Below are positions 1 through 14,300 of a stretch of 64,000 bases of DNA, one piece after another. Source of the stretch: Crocodylus rhombifer (taxonomy: Eukaryota > Chordata > Crocodylia > Crocodylidae). Below the pieces are notes generated by a model, which saw only the letters and a list, made by a program, of their open reading frames with translations, was not told the DNA's origin and made no database searches. The stretch covers positions 310,001-374,000 of the forward strand of contig JAVSML010001162.1 of assembly GCA_038503035.1 (NCBI GenBank), given 5' to 3'. Every line of letters starts with the position of its first letter. Position 1 is the stretch's first letter. Made by a program: the position numbers and the translations under genes.

Positions 1-392
1 GCTATTTTGACCTATATAGCACCTTCCACACTAATGTATTGAATTTCATTAAATCCTTTATTTTACCGAACAGGATACTTGGATACAGAAGTCAACCTTT
101 CCAACCTCTGTCTTCCCTTCAGTAGAAGATAAAGCAGTCATGTTGACAGGTGCACTACAACAGCTGAGAACAGCATCCCAATGAGCTTTGGGATCTCCAG
201 CGCTATTAAAGCACAAAGAGCTGACTACTATCACTAGGGTTCAAAGCAGTTTTATACTTGGTGTAGGAATGTTATTTACTGGTGTCAAGAACTTCTAAAA
301 TTTGAAACTTGGAAGCTCTCTGCTAATAACAAGCTAAAACCAATGTTCCAACAGCGATCTACTACTGCTAAAAACTATGATAAAAATTAGGC

Positions 393-2093
393 CAGTGGTC
401 CCCAACTGGTTGACTGGGGAGCCTCTTTTAGTCGATCCTGGGCTGGGGGGACTGGATGTGTGCACGCATGCTTGTGTGCCCCCCCCAGCCCAGCAGGTCA
501 GTCTGGGGGAAGGCAGGTACAGGAGCCAGATCGAGGCCCCCGCAGGGTGGGAGGGAGGTACAGTCCAGCCAGGAGCAGGGGAACTAAGTGGGGCCCCAGC
601 CCAGCTGGGTGATGGGAGGATTGGAGCCCAGGGGGTCATCCTGGGATGGCAGGCTACCCACCGCTGGGTACAGCCTGGAGGAGGCCCTGGGGGCACATGA
701 CCCCTACATCTCTGTGCAGGACGGAAGCAGCTGCTGCTGTGCCTCAAGCTCCACTGCAGCAGGCCACATGTGGGCACGGCTCAGCCCAACAGCAAGATGC
801 ACTTGGCGTCTGGCCGCTCCCAGGCCAGCTGCAGTAGGGCTCAGGGCACAAAGCTCAGCCCACAGCATCAGCTGCTTCCACTGCACACAGATTGGGGGGT
901 GGGGTATGTGCCCCCCCCAAACGTGGGGCAGCGTGGTTGGCTACAGCAGTGGTGACAGAGAGAGTGGGGCTGAAGCAGGGGCAGCTGAGGCGGGGCAGGA
1001 CAGAACCACAAGTGACTCATCTGGGGGACACAGGGAGGGGGAGGCACGTACCCCGGGAGGGCACGGGGGGCACGTGCCCCCAGATCTGCATTTGGGGTGG
1101 GCTGCAGCTGTGGGCTGGGCTCTTCCCAGCATCAGGGCTGGTCTGTGTTGTGCTCAGGCTGGGTAGCAGCGGTGCTGGGAGCAGGGCTCCAGGGGTGGGG
1201 GGAGAGGCAGGCTGCAGCTACCCAAAAATTCGCTGAAGGCCCCCTAACCTTCGCTCTCAGGGCTGCTGCCGCCACCTGGCCCAAGCACAGCATACATCAG
1301 CCCCGCCCCCCCCACGCCAGGAACAGCCCAGCACAGCCTTCTACTGCCCCTTCTCTCCTCCCCCGAGGGCATGGGGGCCATGTGCCCAGGATCTGCACAA
1401 GGTGGGGCAGCTGCCACTGCGGGCTGGGAGGCTGCACTAGGCTGTTCCTGCTGGAGGCTGGGCTGCACTGCACTCCAAGTAGTCAATGGTGGCACTGGGA
1501 GTGGGGGTTGAGGGAGCTACGGTGAATTTTCAGGTGGCTGCAGCCCTGCTCCTATTGCTGCCGCCATCCAGCCCAAGAACAGTGTGGGTCAGCTCCCCCA
1601 CCCAGGAAGAGCCCAGCCTCAGCTGCAACCCACCTCGTGTGCAGATCTGGGGGCATGCAACCTCCATGTCCTGCCAGGGTGTGCGCCCCCCCTCTCCCTG
1701 AACCAGCCGCTCACGGCTCCCTCCTGCCCCTGTTCCAGCCTCACTGCTGAAGCCCCACTCCTTCCCACCTGCCCCTGCTCCAGCCCCACTCCATCCCTCA
1801 CTGCAGTTGGGGTGGGGGCAGACTGAGGCCCCAGCGGTGAGGGAGGGAGTGGGGCTAGGGCTGGGGCATTGATCTGCCCCACACCCCACGACCCTTTCCT
1901 CCACAACAGACTTACCTGCTGAGGGGGTTGTTCCCCCAAATAATTTTTTCTCCCTCTGCCTCGATCTTCCCCCCTTCCCTCCACACAGACTTACCTGCTC
2001 GGGGGAGGGAAGGGGGGGAGGGCTGGCAATAGATCTTGGGTTGCTTTTAAATTCCAAAAGTGATCTCCTACTTAAAAAGGTTGGAGACCACTG
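393..2093. mobile_element. Non-autonomous hAT element with GC-rich interior
   Basis: The ends are near-perfect inverted repeats: CAGTGGTCCCCAAC at 393 and, on the reverse strand from 2093, CAGTGGTCTCCAAC. They are flanked by a perfect 8-bp target duplication aattaggc (385-392 and 2094-2101), the hAT signature. The 1.7 kb between is GC-rich with long meaningless open frames and no transposase. Motifs around GTGCCCCCAGATCTGC occur in both orientations (about 1073, 1380, and inverted at 1640), so the interior is partly foldback. It lies in the intron after NCAPG2 coding exon 13, starting 49-57 nt past the donor. Confidence 0.93.
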
Positions 2094-2150
2094 AATTAGG
2101 CTATACTTAATGAAGATGGCCAAGAATTGTTATAGTATGCAGTACTTTAC

Positions 2151-2373
2151 CTATGTTGGTAGGGGCTGTGTACTCATAAGCATACTGGTAGAATTTTCTG
2201 GCTGCTGCCGAATTCATCTGAATTAGCGTAACACAACGTTCACACCACACCTCCTCAGGTTGATTAACAGGCAAGAAAGAGTTGAACAGGAGATTTACTA
2301 TACGCCGTGATACTGGACGTGAATCAACTTCAAGGCGGGTCAAAAGATGGTCCATGGGACAGATTTTCCAGAA
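2151..2373 (-). CDS. NCAPG2: NCAPG2 coding exon 13 (last in window)
   Basis: 223 nt, phase 0 in and phase 1 out. It encodes [60 protein letters not shown] and [14 protein letters not shown] before donor gtaaag at 2150. The acceptor is odd: 19 consecutive A on the coding strand directly precede the final G of the AG, with the real pyrimidine tract (ttctccttctctcctcttc) and a CTAAC branch-point match further upstream. The donor lies 49 nt from the target-site copy of a hAT element. Confidence 0.95.
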
Positions 2374-5300
2374 CTTTTTTTTTTTTTTTTTTTGAAGAGG
2401 AGAGAAGGAGAATGAAGTTAGAGTAGAGAAAGCAAGAGACAAAGAAACAAGCTATGACAAGTATATTTTGAAAAGTATTGGTTAATAGTGGGTGCATCTA
2501 CATGTGCTATTAAGTTGGCACTGGAGTTAACTGGTCCTGGGCACAGCATCTACACGTGCACCTAGGACTGCAGCAAGTGGAGCCAGGCAGAAGCAGCCCC
2601 AGGCTTCATGCTGCAGAGAGGCTGGCAGGAGTCTGGCTCCCCAGCTGGCTGAGCTGACCAGGAGCAATTTGCGCCTGAAGGTCTCCATCCACATGAGTGT
2701 TTGATCACAATTAATTACTCCACCATAAGATAACACTGTCCCAACAATACTACTTTACAGCCAAGTTAGTTAATTTACTGCACCCATGTGGATGATGATG
2801 TTTTACTGTGGAACTAATTAGTCAACTCCGCAGTAAAGCGCATGTGTAGATGAACCCATTGACTATGAACAAAACTAATCACTGCATGGACTAGCATTTG
2901 TTTTTTTAATGAAATGCTAATATCCACTACAAGCAACAGCAAACCGTACATCATATCTACCATTCAGGGCCACAGCCTGCAGAGCTTCCCCATGAACCCA
3001 TGGACTGGATGACACGGTGCTAGGGGCCAGATCTTGCCCGCAAGCTGGGATTTGAGCATCCCTTCACTAGAATAATGAAAAGATCAGAGTATATTTTTGC
3101 CAACTAACAACATTTAAATCAAATATTTGGGTTTTTTACTACTTTATAGAGCCAGTTTATTGAAAGATCAGAGTATGACTATAGGCACTTATCATCTAAG
3201 TCACATTTTCACTGCCATCCTGGAAACTTTTTGATGTTATAACTTTGGTGTACTGTCCCTCCCACTACAGGGCAGGGGGGATGCAGGAGCAGATATGAAG
3301 TTGCAAACTGTTGCTGAAAGTATGGTTGGCAAAAACCTTTAAAAATGAGAAAAAAAACCCTATGAAAATGATGCACACACCGAACATACACCTTACCTTT
3401 ACAGCTTGACATTTACCCTAGTGCATGTGTGAGCCTGCATGCAATCCCCCTCCCCATCTCTTTCTTTCTTTTTTAAAGACAACTAATCCCTTGAAATTCC
3501 ATCACTGGCAACACCTGGGTAATCCATACGGCTGCCCCTCAAGATCTGCTGTTTAGATCTCTTGACATTTATGCTAACAGTGTTAATAACAGCAATTAGG
3601 AGGTTGTCATCTTCTTGGAGGACCACCAGTAGAAGGAATAAGACGCTCTGGCTGAGGGTTTCTATGAGTGGTAAAACTCAGACATTTTCCAGAATTTTCC
3701 AGGATCTAGAGGCAACTGAGTTCTAGTGGCACAGGCTCCAATGCCCATTCCCTTCCTACATGATCCTGCCCCCAAACCTGTCTCCTTAGTATACAGAGAG
3801 CTTAAAATAGGCACCAACAGAAATCTAATAATGCACAGCAGGAGAAAGAGGAGACCTCTTATGCTCTATTGCAACTGTGCAATATATTTGTGACAAGTAT
3901 TGCACTAATTATTTTATCATTTAAGAAAAGGATCATTTTGTGTAGCTTCCTATTCCATTTGCTCAATTTCTCTCCCTCTTCCTTGTACCTTTATACATTC
4001 TTGTGTGTAGCTTGGCTCCTTTCTCCCCGATCTGATATTCTTTTTATATTAGTGACCCTGCCCCACTTTCTTTTCCTGACAGCTCTGTTCCCTTAACGCT
4101 GGTTGTATCTCTCACAAGTAACAGCTGCCCCAAAGGAAAAGTTCAAAATGAAAATACTGAAACACAACCTCTCTCTTCCTTTTAGGAATACTGTATTCAT
4201 AAATATATAACCTTCACAATAAATGCTTTATTCTATTTATATCTCCTACTAGCTGTCTCAGAAGTCCTACTTATCCTACCTTAGCAGCCCTGGCAGCCTT
4301 AATTTTCAGCAGCATATCAACAAAAGCCACTCGCACTTTCTCAGAATTGTCATGGAGACTGTATTTTACTGCTGGCAGGAGCTGCTCCAGTAATGGGTGG
4401 CTCAGTGCATTCTCCAAAATTATAGGCAGACACTGCAACAGAGAAAGATCACACTGAATAAAAATATGAAAAGAACAGACGTGCATAACTTGAACTAAAA
4501 GTGATAGAAATTACTGAACTAGAACATGACACTTATAAGGCTAAATAAGAAAGTGGCAGTTGTGTAAAAGTGGCAGTTGTATTTACATTCTTTGCTAAAA
4601 TAGTCAAATCAAGGTGTTAAAAGAAGAACAATTCAAGCTCTTGAATGAATTGCTTTCATTTAAATAAAGGGGTCTACATTTAAGATTTTTTTTGCATTTT
4701 AACAGTGCTTTTGTTCAAGACTTGTATCTGAAGACCACCCTGATGCCTGGGAAGTCCGCCGTGCTGGCATTTCGGAGGCAGAAGAGCTGGGATGTTGGTC
4801 AGCCAAGCAGGGAAGGGCCTTTCCAGAGATAGGAATCACATAGTAGGTATGCACAGGCAAACCTAAAAAGGACTATAAAATGTGCAAAATATACCACTTA
4901 AATCACACTATACCACTTGTTCTCTCTTTCTTGTTGTGATGCCATAGAAAAAAGTTGGATGCCATAGACGTGCCATAGAAAAAAGCCAACAGTTGTTGGG
5001 TACCTTTTATTTTACCTTTCTAAAATTATCTAGACAAAGTCTGGTCAAAACATCAAGCAAAGACTATGGTCCTTAAATCTTTAGCTCCACAGAAAAACAG
5101 GAACCAAGATAACTGGATGTCACAAAGCCTCTCAGTCTTTGCTTCCAATACTCAGTGCTGGAAGTATTTTATTTTTCTGCTTTTTTCAAAATATTATACA
5201 AGTGTCACTCAAAGTAATGCCCCCTGTCTTTTTTCCCCCCTCAGCCAAATGTTACTGAAAAAATACTGGAAAATACTGCATGGAAAATTTGTAGATCATC

Positions 5301-8300
5301 ACTGAACCTACAGCTATTTTTCAGCAGAGCCTCCTTCTCAGTCAACAGACCTTTTCCATTGGTGAACAAGGGCAGGCATCCTAACATAGTAAAAGTCCTT
5401 GTCATATAGCCTCCATCACTTGGCTATCATCCTTGACCTCTCCCCCTGAACCGCCCCCACTGCTCCACCAAAAAAAAAAAAACCCAACAACTTCTCCCTT
5501 CATTCTGGAGGCTTTATGGAGGATGGGATGGCACAGCCCATCCAAACAAGATACTGCTTGTGTAGTGCACAAGCTGGTGTGTGGGCAAGTGTTGTGTAGA
5601 AGCAGCATCTCTGATATTCCCGTTGTTTCCTTGCAAATCATGTTTCAGTTTTTTCAGGGTTCCGACACAGATCTCCAATTTTACTGTGGTTCTTTTAGGC
5701 AAAAAGTCAACAAAAACAACTTCCATAACCCTGGCTTACTCAGAAGATAAAAACCAAGAGACGTTACTTTCTGACCAACCCTCACACGTCTTATAAGACA
5801 AATTATGTAAAGACCAACTTAGAGACCTCATTTTAAACAAGTAGTAATCCATTTTAGGCTGGCCTCCATTAATGAGCCCAAGTTACAAGAAAACCAGAAG
5901 TTAGTATGAAGACGTTTTATAAAATTTGCACAATAGTCTTACCTTAAAAACTGAGCAACGAACATCAGCTGAAGTTACATCAAAAGCCAGGTCTCCAACT
6001 AGCTTATTCAAAAGGTCAGCAATAATTGTTGCAGGTATCATCTCCCAGTATTTGGATGTTATTTTACTAACACCAAGTACCCCTATAGAGCGAACCAATG
6101 GATGCGGATCTTCTAACAAACTCTAAGTAAAGAGAAAGGGGAAAAAAGGGAAAAATATTTTATGTATGCATTATTTTGCTTTCTGATAATAATTAAAATA
6201 AGATATACTGATAAAGCTCATCCCATAAGCCTTTAAGCAATGTTATTCAAGGTGTGTTATGTAATAGAACCATATGCAGGCTGGTGTCCCAAGAGGACTT
6301 TAAAATGTTGTGCTTGTTTACTACTAGCAATAATTTGAAAACAAAATGAAAATTAAAAATACTGGCCTGTACTGTAAAATAAATAAATAAATAAATAATC
6401 ATCCAAAAGTCAGACTTTAAAGGATATTTTAAAAGTGCCCTGCTCAAAAGCCAAATGGTATCTTTGAGTTTAGGCACTTCTGAAAATTTAACCTATATGG
6501 TCATATTTAAGTATGTAATTAGGCATCAGTCCTCTCTGGTCATGAAGAGAATTTTAGTTACCAGATATTTAGCTTCAAAATCATTATATTAAGTGCTTTT
6601 CCAAGCAGAGACAGTCTAGAAATGAGCCAGGCCCATCTAAATTTCCAATGCATCATTTTAATTCTCCTTATATCTCTGTTCAAATATATCATCATAATAA
6701 AGAACTGCAAATATTTAAGATTAAGCATTCACTGAAGATTTTGTATCATTAAAGCCCTCTTCACCCATTAGCCTAAACTGTATGTCTTCAGCTTGTGTCA
6801 TCTGGTCTGTCCAAACAATCTCCTGGTTTTTTCAACTGTATTGTTAATTCACTCATTAAATACTTAATTTTCAGGCCATTCTCCTCGGCCAAACCATTTT
6901 ATACCACTAGTAGATGGTACACTAATATGCCTCTACATGAAAGAATATGCATAATTAAAAGAATATAATGGCATAGTTCTGGGATTAATTTAACTGATGT
7001 GCAAGAATTACAAATTACCTTTCTTCTGAGCATGTTTCACTAAAAGTTTAACTTAACACTTTGTTACAACATTCGGACTTCTTCAGAAACTTACAAAAAG
7101 TTCTTCAAAGTGTTTCTGCATATCATTATCCATCTCCTCGTTGTTAAAGCGGGGATCACGGATAGGAAATGCTTCAACAAACAACAATGCTGCATTTGAT
7201 CGAACTTCTGAGTTTCTAGCCTGTTACAAGGGAGAAAAAAAATTGTGTAGGAAGACGATGCTCTTAATATCAAAACTCATTTACCACATACACTCTTCAA
7301 TCACCTTTATTAGTTTATTAATTCTAATTGAGACAAATTAACTATTAAACATACGAAAAAATATAGTATCTTATATTCCAAATGAGAAAGTGTGAGCATT
7401 AGCTCCAAAAGTTTTATTATTAAACAAAAACTATAATAACCAGACCAAAATAAAATTTATATAAATTTTTCCTTGTCTCATCACAGTACCAAAATCTCTC
7501 CAAGACAGAAACCCCTACGCACTATACAGACACAGATCCTAGAAAGTTTACAGCCTAAGATGAGACAGAAAAGAAGCAAGAATGCATGCAGAGGAGGAAG
7601 TACAGGGTCAGCAGGACAGTAGACTTAGCATACCTGGCCTCATTTTTTTTTTCCCCCCTGTAGATAACATGACAAAGGGAAGTTTTAAGGAGGGTTTTGA
7701 AGAAGGTTATTAGGACAGCTTTGAAGCTGTTTAGAGAGAGTTCCTCTAAGCAAGTGGCTTAGCAGGGGAGAAAATATAAAGATGTTTATTTAACAGTTCC
7801 ATAAGCTAGCACTGAAAACTAGTATTAAAGTGTAAGTGGAGGCAAAATTTGATGCGTCCCTAAGTCAATAAGAACCGACTGGTAAAGCTGGACAAGGCAG
7901 CAAGGACCAGGAAAGCAAATATTTATGGCTTATTTTGCTGCATTAGAGAAAAAAGCAGAAGAGTGATACAACAATTGTTTACAATAAATAAATTGTACAA
8001 TAAATACAATATGATAATATACCTTAAATGAGAATTACCTTTAATGCTCTCCAAAGTATAGGCTGATATAATCTATACAGCATTTCTTCAACTCCCTCAC
8101 GAACTTTACTTTGTTTGTGAAAATAGCTCAGCACCTGTCAAAAATAAAAAGCTAATGGTATCTTTCATATGGTAGATTCAAAATATTTGAATAAGGCAGT
8201 TTGTCTCTATTCCATGATATCTTATACAGGACACCAATGATTTTTAGATTATATAGACAGAATGATATAGAGAAGATATAGCAGCTGACCCAGTAATAAA

Positions 8301-11300
8301 CGAAAGTATTTAAAAGGCTCTTTTTATATATATATATATATATAAAAAACCAGAACTTGTTCAAGAGAGCCATAGAGATTCTTTAGCATGGAGGAAGATT
8401 TCAGATGGGGTGGGGGGGAGTAATTTATTACAAACAACGGAATTTTATGGAGGTCTCCAAGCGCATCACATCTGCAGATTTACACTGAAGGGGTCATATG
8501 CCATTGTCAGAGCCACGTGTATTCACCTGGAACGATACTGAAAAGTTAGTTTCCAACACTGAGGTCCCCCCACTGCAATTATCCCATGATCACCTCTTGG
8601 CCAAACTGCCCGGTTGTGGCCTTGGCTCCACCACTATCTGCTGGCTGGGAAATTGGCTTCGTGGTCGGACCCAGAGGGTTGTGATTGATGGCAGTCACTC
8701 ATCATGGTGCCCTGTGACCAGTGGGGTCCCTCAAGGCTCTGTCCTGGGACCCATACTGTTCAACATCTTCATTAACGATGTGGACATTGGAGTTAGGAGT
8801 GGACTGGCCAAGTTCACCGATGACACCAAACTTTGGGGCAAAGCATCCACGCCAGAAGATAGGCGGGTGATCCAGGCTGACCTGGACAGGCTCAGCAAAT
8901 GGGCAGACGAGAACCTGATGGTGTTTAACACCGAAAAATGCAAGGTTCTCCACCTTGGGAGGAAAAACCTGCAGCACCCTTATAGGCTCGGTAGTGCTAC
9001 GTCGGTTAGCACTACAGAAGAAAAAGACTTGGGGGTCATCATTGACCACAAGATGAACATGAGCCTCCAATGCGATGCTGCGGCTAGTAAAGCGACCAAA
9101 ACGCTGGCGTGCATCCATAGATGCTTCTCGAGCAAATCCCGGGATGTCATTCTCCCCTTGTACTCGGCCTTGGTGAGGCCGCAGCTGGAGTACTGCGTCC
9201 AGTTTTGGGCTCCACAATTCAAAAAGGATGTGGACAAGCTTGAGAGAGTCCAGAGGAGAGCCACGCGCATGATCAGAGGTCAGGAAAACAGATCTTACGA
9301 TGATAGGCTGAGAGCCACGGGACTCTTTAGCCTGGAAAAGCGCAGGCTCAGGGGTGATCTGATGGCCACCTATAAGTTTATCAGGGGCGACCACCAGGAT
9401 CTGGGGGAACTTCTGTTCACCAGAGCGCCCCAAGGGATGACGAGGTCGAACGGTCACAAACTCCTGCAAGACCGTTTCAGGCTGGACATAAGGAAGAATT
9501 TCTTTACTGTCCAAGCCCCCAAGGTCTGGAACAGTCTGCCAGTGCAGGTGGTTCAAGCACCTACATTGAACACCTTCAAGAGTAAATTGGATGCTTATCT
9601 TGCTGGGATCCTATGACCCCGGCTGACTTTCTACCCTTTGGGCAGGGGGCTGGACTTGATGATCTCCCGAGGTCCCTTCCAGCCCTAATTTTTATGAAAT
9701 CTCTGAATAAAACTAAAATTTAAAACCTGACCAGACCAAAGAGAATGTGCACAAAGAAACCAGTTCAGAACAACTGATGCCATTGTATCAGATGAACATA
9801 GGATGGTGTTACAGGGTAAACTGTCCATTTGAAATGTTAAATTACAGCTTAAATGTAAGCATCTTAATGGCTTTACACTACATCATTCCATGTAGATTTC
9901 CTAAGTAAAACTTTACTTAGTAACTGGGGAAAACAGTGGAAACTCCTCTCAGTCAAAAGCATACATGAAGATGTTTTGATAAGCCATGTGCTCTATACTG
10001 CATGAGCAAAGCCTAGGTAGTAGATGAAATGCCAGGGCCAAGTTAGGAAAGGGAGTCTTATCCAGGAAGAGCTTGGCAGCATCATGAAGCAGAAAAAAAA
10101 TGAACATATACAGCTTTGTCAGTTATCTTTATAATCTACGGCAATAAAATAGATTATGTTTATAAAAAAGGTACAGTGGGAGAAAAATTCCAAATCCCAT
10201 CTACATATACATATGCACTTCTAAAACTGAAGGGGAATATAATATGTGGATCTTAAGATGGGAAGATTCTGACTTTTGAAAATTTTCAACTCCATAAATT
10301 ATTCAACAAAATTTCTCAATACAAGGAGCAAAGTGTGCAAATGCAAGCCAAAATATTTTAAATCAATTTTTACTTTCAATGGCTTGAATTTAAATGTATA
10401 CATTTTTATATTTTATACAAATGTTTTACTTTTAAGTATGGGACCTGTGCGTATGTGTTCCACTGAATTATTAATCTAACTAACACATCCAGTTAATGAA
10501 AGAAAACGAGCAATATGTTTTCAGAGTAAGTGCATGCTCAAAAAATGTATTTGAGGACTAAATCAGGAAAAAAACACATTACAGCATATGATTTTTTTCT
10601 GAAAATCCATTTACTACACAGTACTACTGATTTATATTTTACAGGAACATACCTCTCTCACTTTAGGATGCACAGGAGAATTTCTAGGAAGATGAATTCC
10701 ATGATGCATGAAATCCTGAATGCAATTATATTCAAGGGTCTGAAGAGAAAAAAAAAAAATCTATGCATGAGATTCAGTTAACATACAAAAATGGTTATTA
10801 GGTACATAGGTTAAAATAATACTTAAGACGGTCTCCTGTTTTCATATTTAAGATTATGTTTTCAGTTGTTATATGAGCACCAGATTTTACCATGGCAGAT
10901 GTTTCTTGGCTTGCAATCTTCCAGCGTCTGCCTTGGTCTGAATCAAGGCCAAGGTTGATGGGAAAAGCATTGCATAACAGTATGCACAGCTTTAAGTACT
11001 AGCTTTTCACATTTCAGGTCTTAAGGTAGCCTTAAATCTGGTCAAAAGTTCTTGAAATCAGCTGCCAGATATGAGCTGTCAAATACTGCCTGGTTGTCTC
11101 TCATTAATTGATAGTAACTATTTACAGTGGACAATAAGCTGAATATGAGCCAGCAGCGTGCTCTTGCTACCAAGAAAGCTCACAGCACACTGGGCTACAT
11201 TGGTAGGTGCTCCCAGCAGTGATTACTCCCTTCTATTCAGCACTGGTGAGGCCATATCTGGAGTACTGGGTTCAGTTTTGGGTCCCCCACTACAGAAAGG

Positions 11301-14300
11301 ATGTGGACAAATTGAAGAGAGTCCAGCGGAGGGCAACAAAAATGGTGAGGGGGTTGGGGGACATGACTTATGAGGAGAGGCTGAAGGAACTGGTCTTATT
11401 TAGTTTGGAGAAGAGGAGACAGAGGAGATTTAATAGCAGCCTTCAACTATCTGAAGGGAGGTTTGAAAGAAGATGAAGCTAGACTGTTTTCAGTGGTGGC
11501 AGATGACAGAACAAGGAACAACAGTCTCAAGCTGGAGAAGGGAAGGGAAGTTAGATATTAGGAAAAACTCTCTCATAAGGAGGGTACCGAAGTACTGGAA
11601 CAGGTTACCCAGAGACGTGGTGGAATCTCCATCCTTGGAGGTTTTTAAGACCCAGCTAGACAAAGGCTTGGCTGGGATGATCACACTGGGGATGATCCTG
11701 CTTTGAGCAGGGGTGGGACTAGATGACCTCCAGAGGTCCCTTCCAGCCCTAACTTTCAATGATTCTATGACTAAAGGGACCCTTTTCTTGCAGGAGTGAT
11801 CATTTATATGGAAAACTTGAAAGAATCTCAAAAATACCTAATCTAAATTCAAAGCAGAGAACATACCTCTAAAATCTCTCCTGAAGCCTTCTTCCAAGCC
11901 CTGAAATAAATTTCTGCAACATGCGTCACCAGCGATCTGTGTTAATAAAGAGAAAACCCAAACTTCTTTACTATCCCTGCATGAAACATAAAAAAGGCAA
12001 CAACAAAATGTGTCCCTATTAAATGATAAAGAGCACTGAAATGTGTTATACATTCCCTCACTTGGTGTTGTTTTCAAAATGCTAAAATATCGGTCCAGGA
12101 TATTTGCTTATGTGACTGAAGAACATGAAGATAATTCAGTTATACTTAAACAATATAAGAACATACAGAAAATTTCTGTTTCTGTTAGAGACCTGGACAG
12201 ATACTAAGATGCAGCACTGAATTCAAGTATGTTAAAATTATTTATAAGAAAATATCATTGATCTAAATTGGAAGCATTAAGCAGATTTTTAAATTAATAA
12301 ATTATGATTAGCCTATCGAAAATAGGCTAGATATCATCTTATTGAAGAATACCGTTGCTACATACTATTTTTTGTGGAAATTGCTTTGGAGTAAACTTAC
12401 AACACAGTTTCTCTTAAATAGGAAAGGTAAATCGAAAATTTAATCTTAAATAGAGTAGAATTATGCTAATCAGGCATAAAAGCTTTTTAAGTCTCCATCT
12501 GCAAGGCGTGCTAATTTTTATATTGTACAACATTAATAGTATAGTAATCCAGTCACAATTAGACCCCTTTTGAGTGTGGCAAATATTTAAAAGTACAATC
12601 AACCTAAGTTATGGATACATAGTAAAATCATACACTGTGAAGGAATAGAAAGCAAAATATTAAGCCAGACAAGGTACAGATTAATCTATGTAGAATTAGG
12701 GATGTAAATATAGTTAAAAAAATATTTGTTTAACCTCCTCTGATTATATCACTTAAACAATTAATCAGCAACACAGCAAACAAACAAATGAAATACTAAA
12801 CACTTAAGATCAACAGGAATCCACTACACCTGGGGTGAGCAAAACATGGGCACAGGCTGGATCGAGCTTGACAAGGGATTTTTATCTGACCTGCAGGGGA
12901 TCTCCGAGCCTCGCCAGTCCTAGGTGCGGGGGGCAGCCTGGGCCATGGTGCATGCAGCCAGTCCCACCACTCCCTGGTGCACAATGGGGCTGGGACAGCA
13001 TGGAAGCTGCACTCAGCTTACCAAGAGCAGTAGTTCCTTCCAGCTACCGCTGCCACTGGACCTACTGCCTGGGCACCCACCCCATCCACCCCACACCCAC
13101 TGCTGGGGGCACCACACACAATAGATGAGCGGGGTCTACACAGAAATCAGCTCAGGACCCTAAAGGTAGGGCATGCTCAGCTGGGACGATGGAGCCGCAG
13201 GCAGGCAAGGAGTGGCACCTGGGAGTGGGACAGGCAGGGAAAGGGCCAGATGTGGGGCGGCGACAGCACAGGTCTGTGCTGGGAGTCGGCTGCCAGCTTT
13301 CCCCTGGGCCTCAGCCCCATGCTGTCACCATCCTGTGATTCTGACCCCAGCCCTGCCTGCCCATCTCACTCCCAGATGCTGCTCCTGTCCACCCACAGCA
13401 CCATCCCATCCATCCGGCTAAGTGCGCCCAGAATGAGCTACAGCCAGTCATTCCCACCAAACACAAGGCCTTGGTGAAATGGAACAGTAAGTGGGAAGTT
13501 ACCTGCTTCAGCCATTTGCTTCTTGGATTGTTCTGCAGCTTATAATCATATAGAAGAATTGGTTTTGTTTCTCTAACAACTGAGTTTTCACCTGAAAAGT
13601 TACCCTGCCAAATGGCTGCACCCTTGACCTTCTGGCATTTCTCTAATTTTCAAGATTACATATTTCTAAAGAGATTATGAAGAGTAGCTTTCACTATAAC
13701 ATCCCAGAAACATCAATTCTCTTTTAGCTTATCTAACTGCTCACCCTTGTACACCTGGTTACACATTTATCAAGAAACAGTAAAATTATATCAGGTATAA
13801 ACATATTATGCCAAAAATAAAAGATGAGTGAGAACAGCAGGTCGTTGAATTTTAAAATTTAAAAACTGCCATAAAGTCGAATTAAATGATTTACTGCAAT
13901 TTGTTATTTTTCCACTTGTCTGGAATTCTTCCAGACATATAACAGACAGTTTATGGAATCCAATACTGTTGCACTACTACAAGGGACACCTCAAATCTGC
14001 TCCAAAAACTGGGTTTTACAACAAAATGGAAGATGATCAACATTATTTTAACAAACTATTCTACCAGTGTCTGCAGCTGCAATATTATGTCAAAATATAC
14101 TACACTGTGATGGTAAATTTGGAAATTAAATTTAAAAAAGATAAAAAAATGGAAAGAGGTAATGGAAAAATAATGTAGATTTTAAAATTGTCTTTATTTT
14201 TGCTAACTTCAGAACATAGTTTCATAGTTAGTAGGGTTGGAAGGGACCTGAGCAGATCATCAAGTCCGACCCCCTGCCATGGCAGGAAAGAGTACAAGAC

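Larger units (their letters stand above)
2858..7094 (-). other. NCAPG2 introns between coding exons 10 and 13 (non-exonic parts)
   Basis: Outside exons 11 and 12 these stretches are AT-rich intron sequence. An (AAAT)n run lies near 6379-6398 and a short A run near 5470. I recognised no gene, RNA or clear mobile element here. Confidence 0.6.

Noticed and set aside
588..1166. 192-codon frame near the left edge
   Set aside because: Inside the hAT element 393-2093 and composed of GC-rich repeat sequence.
8702..9556. 284-codon open frame on the minus strand
   Set aside because: It is the antisense shadow of the CR1 RT frame on the plus strand and has no independent domain.
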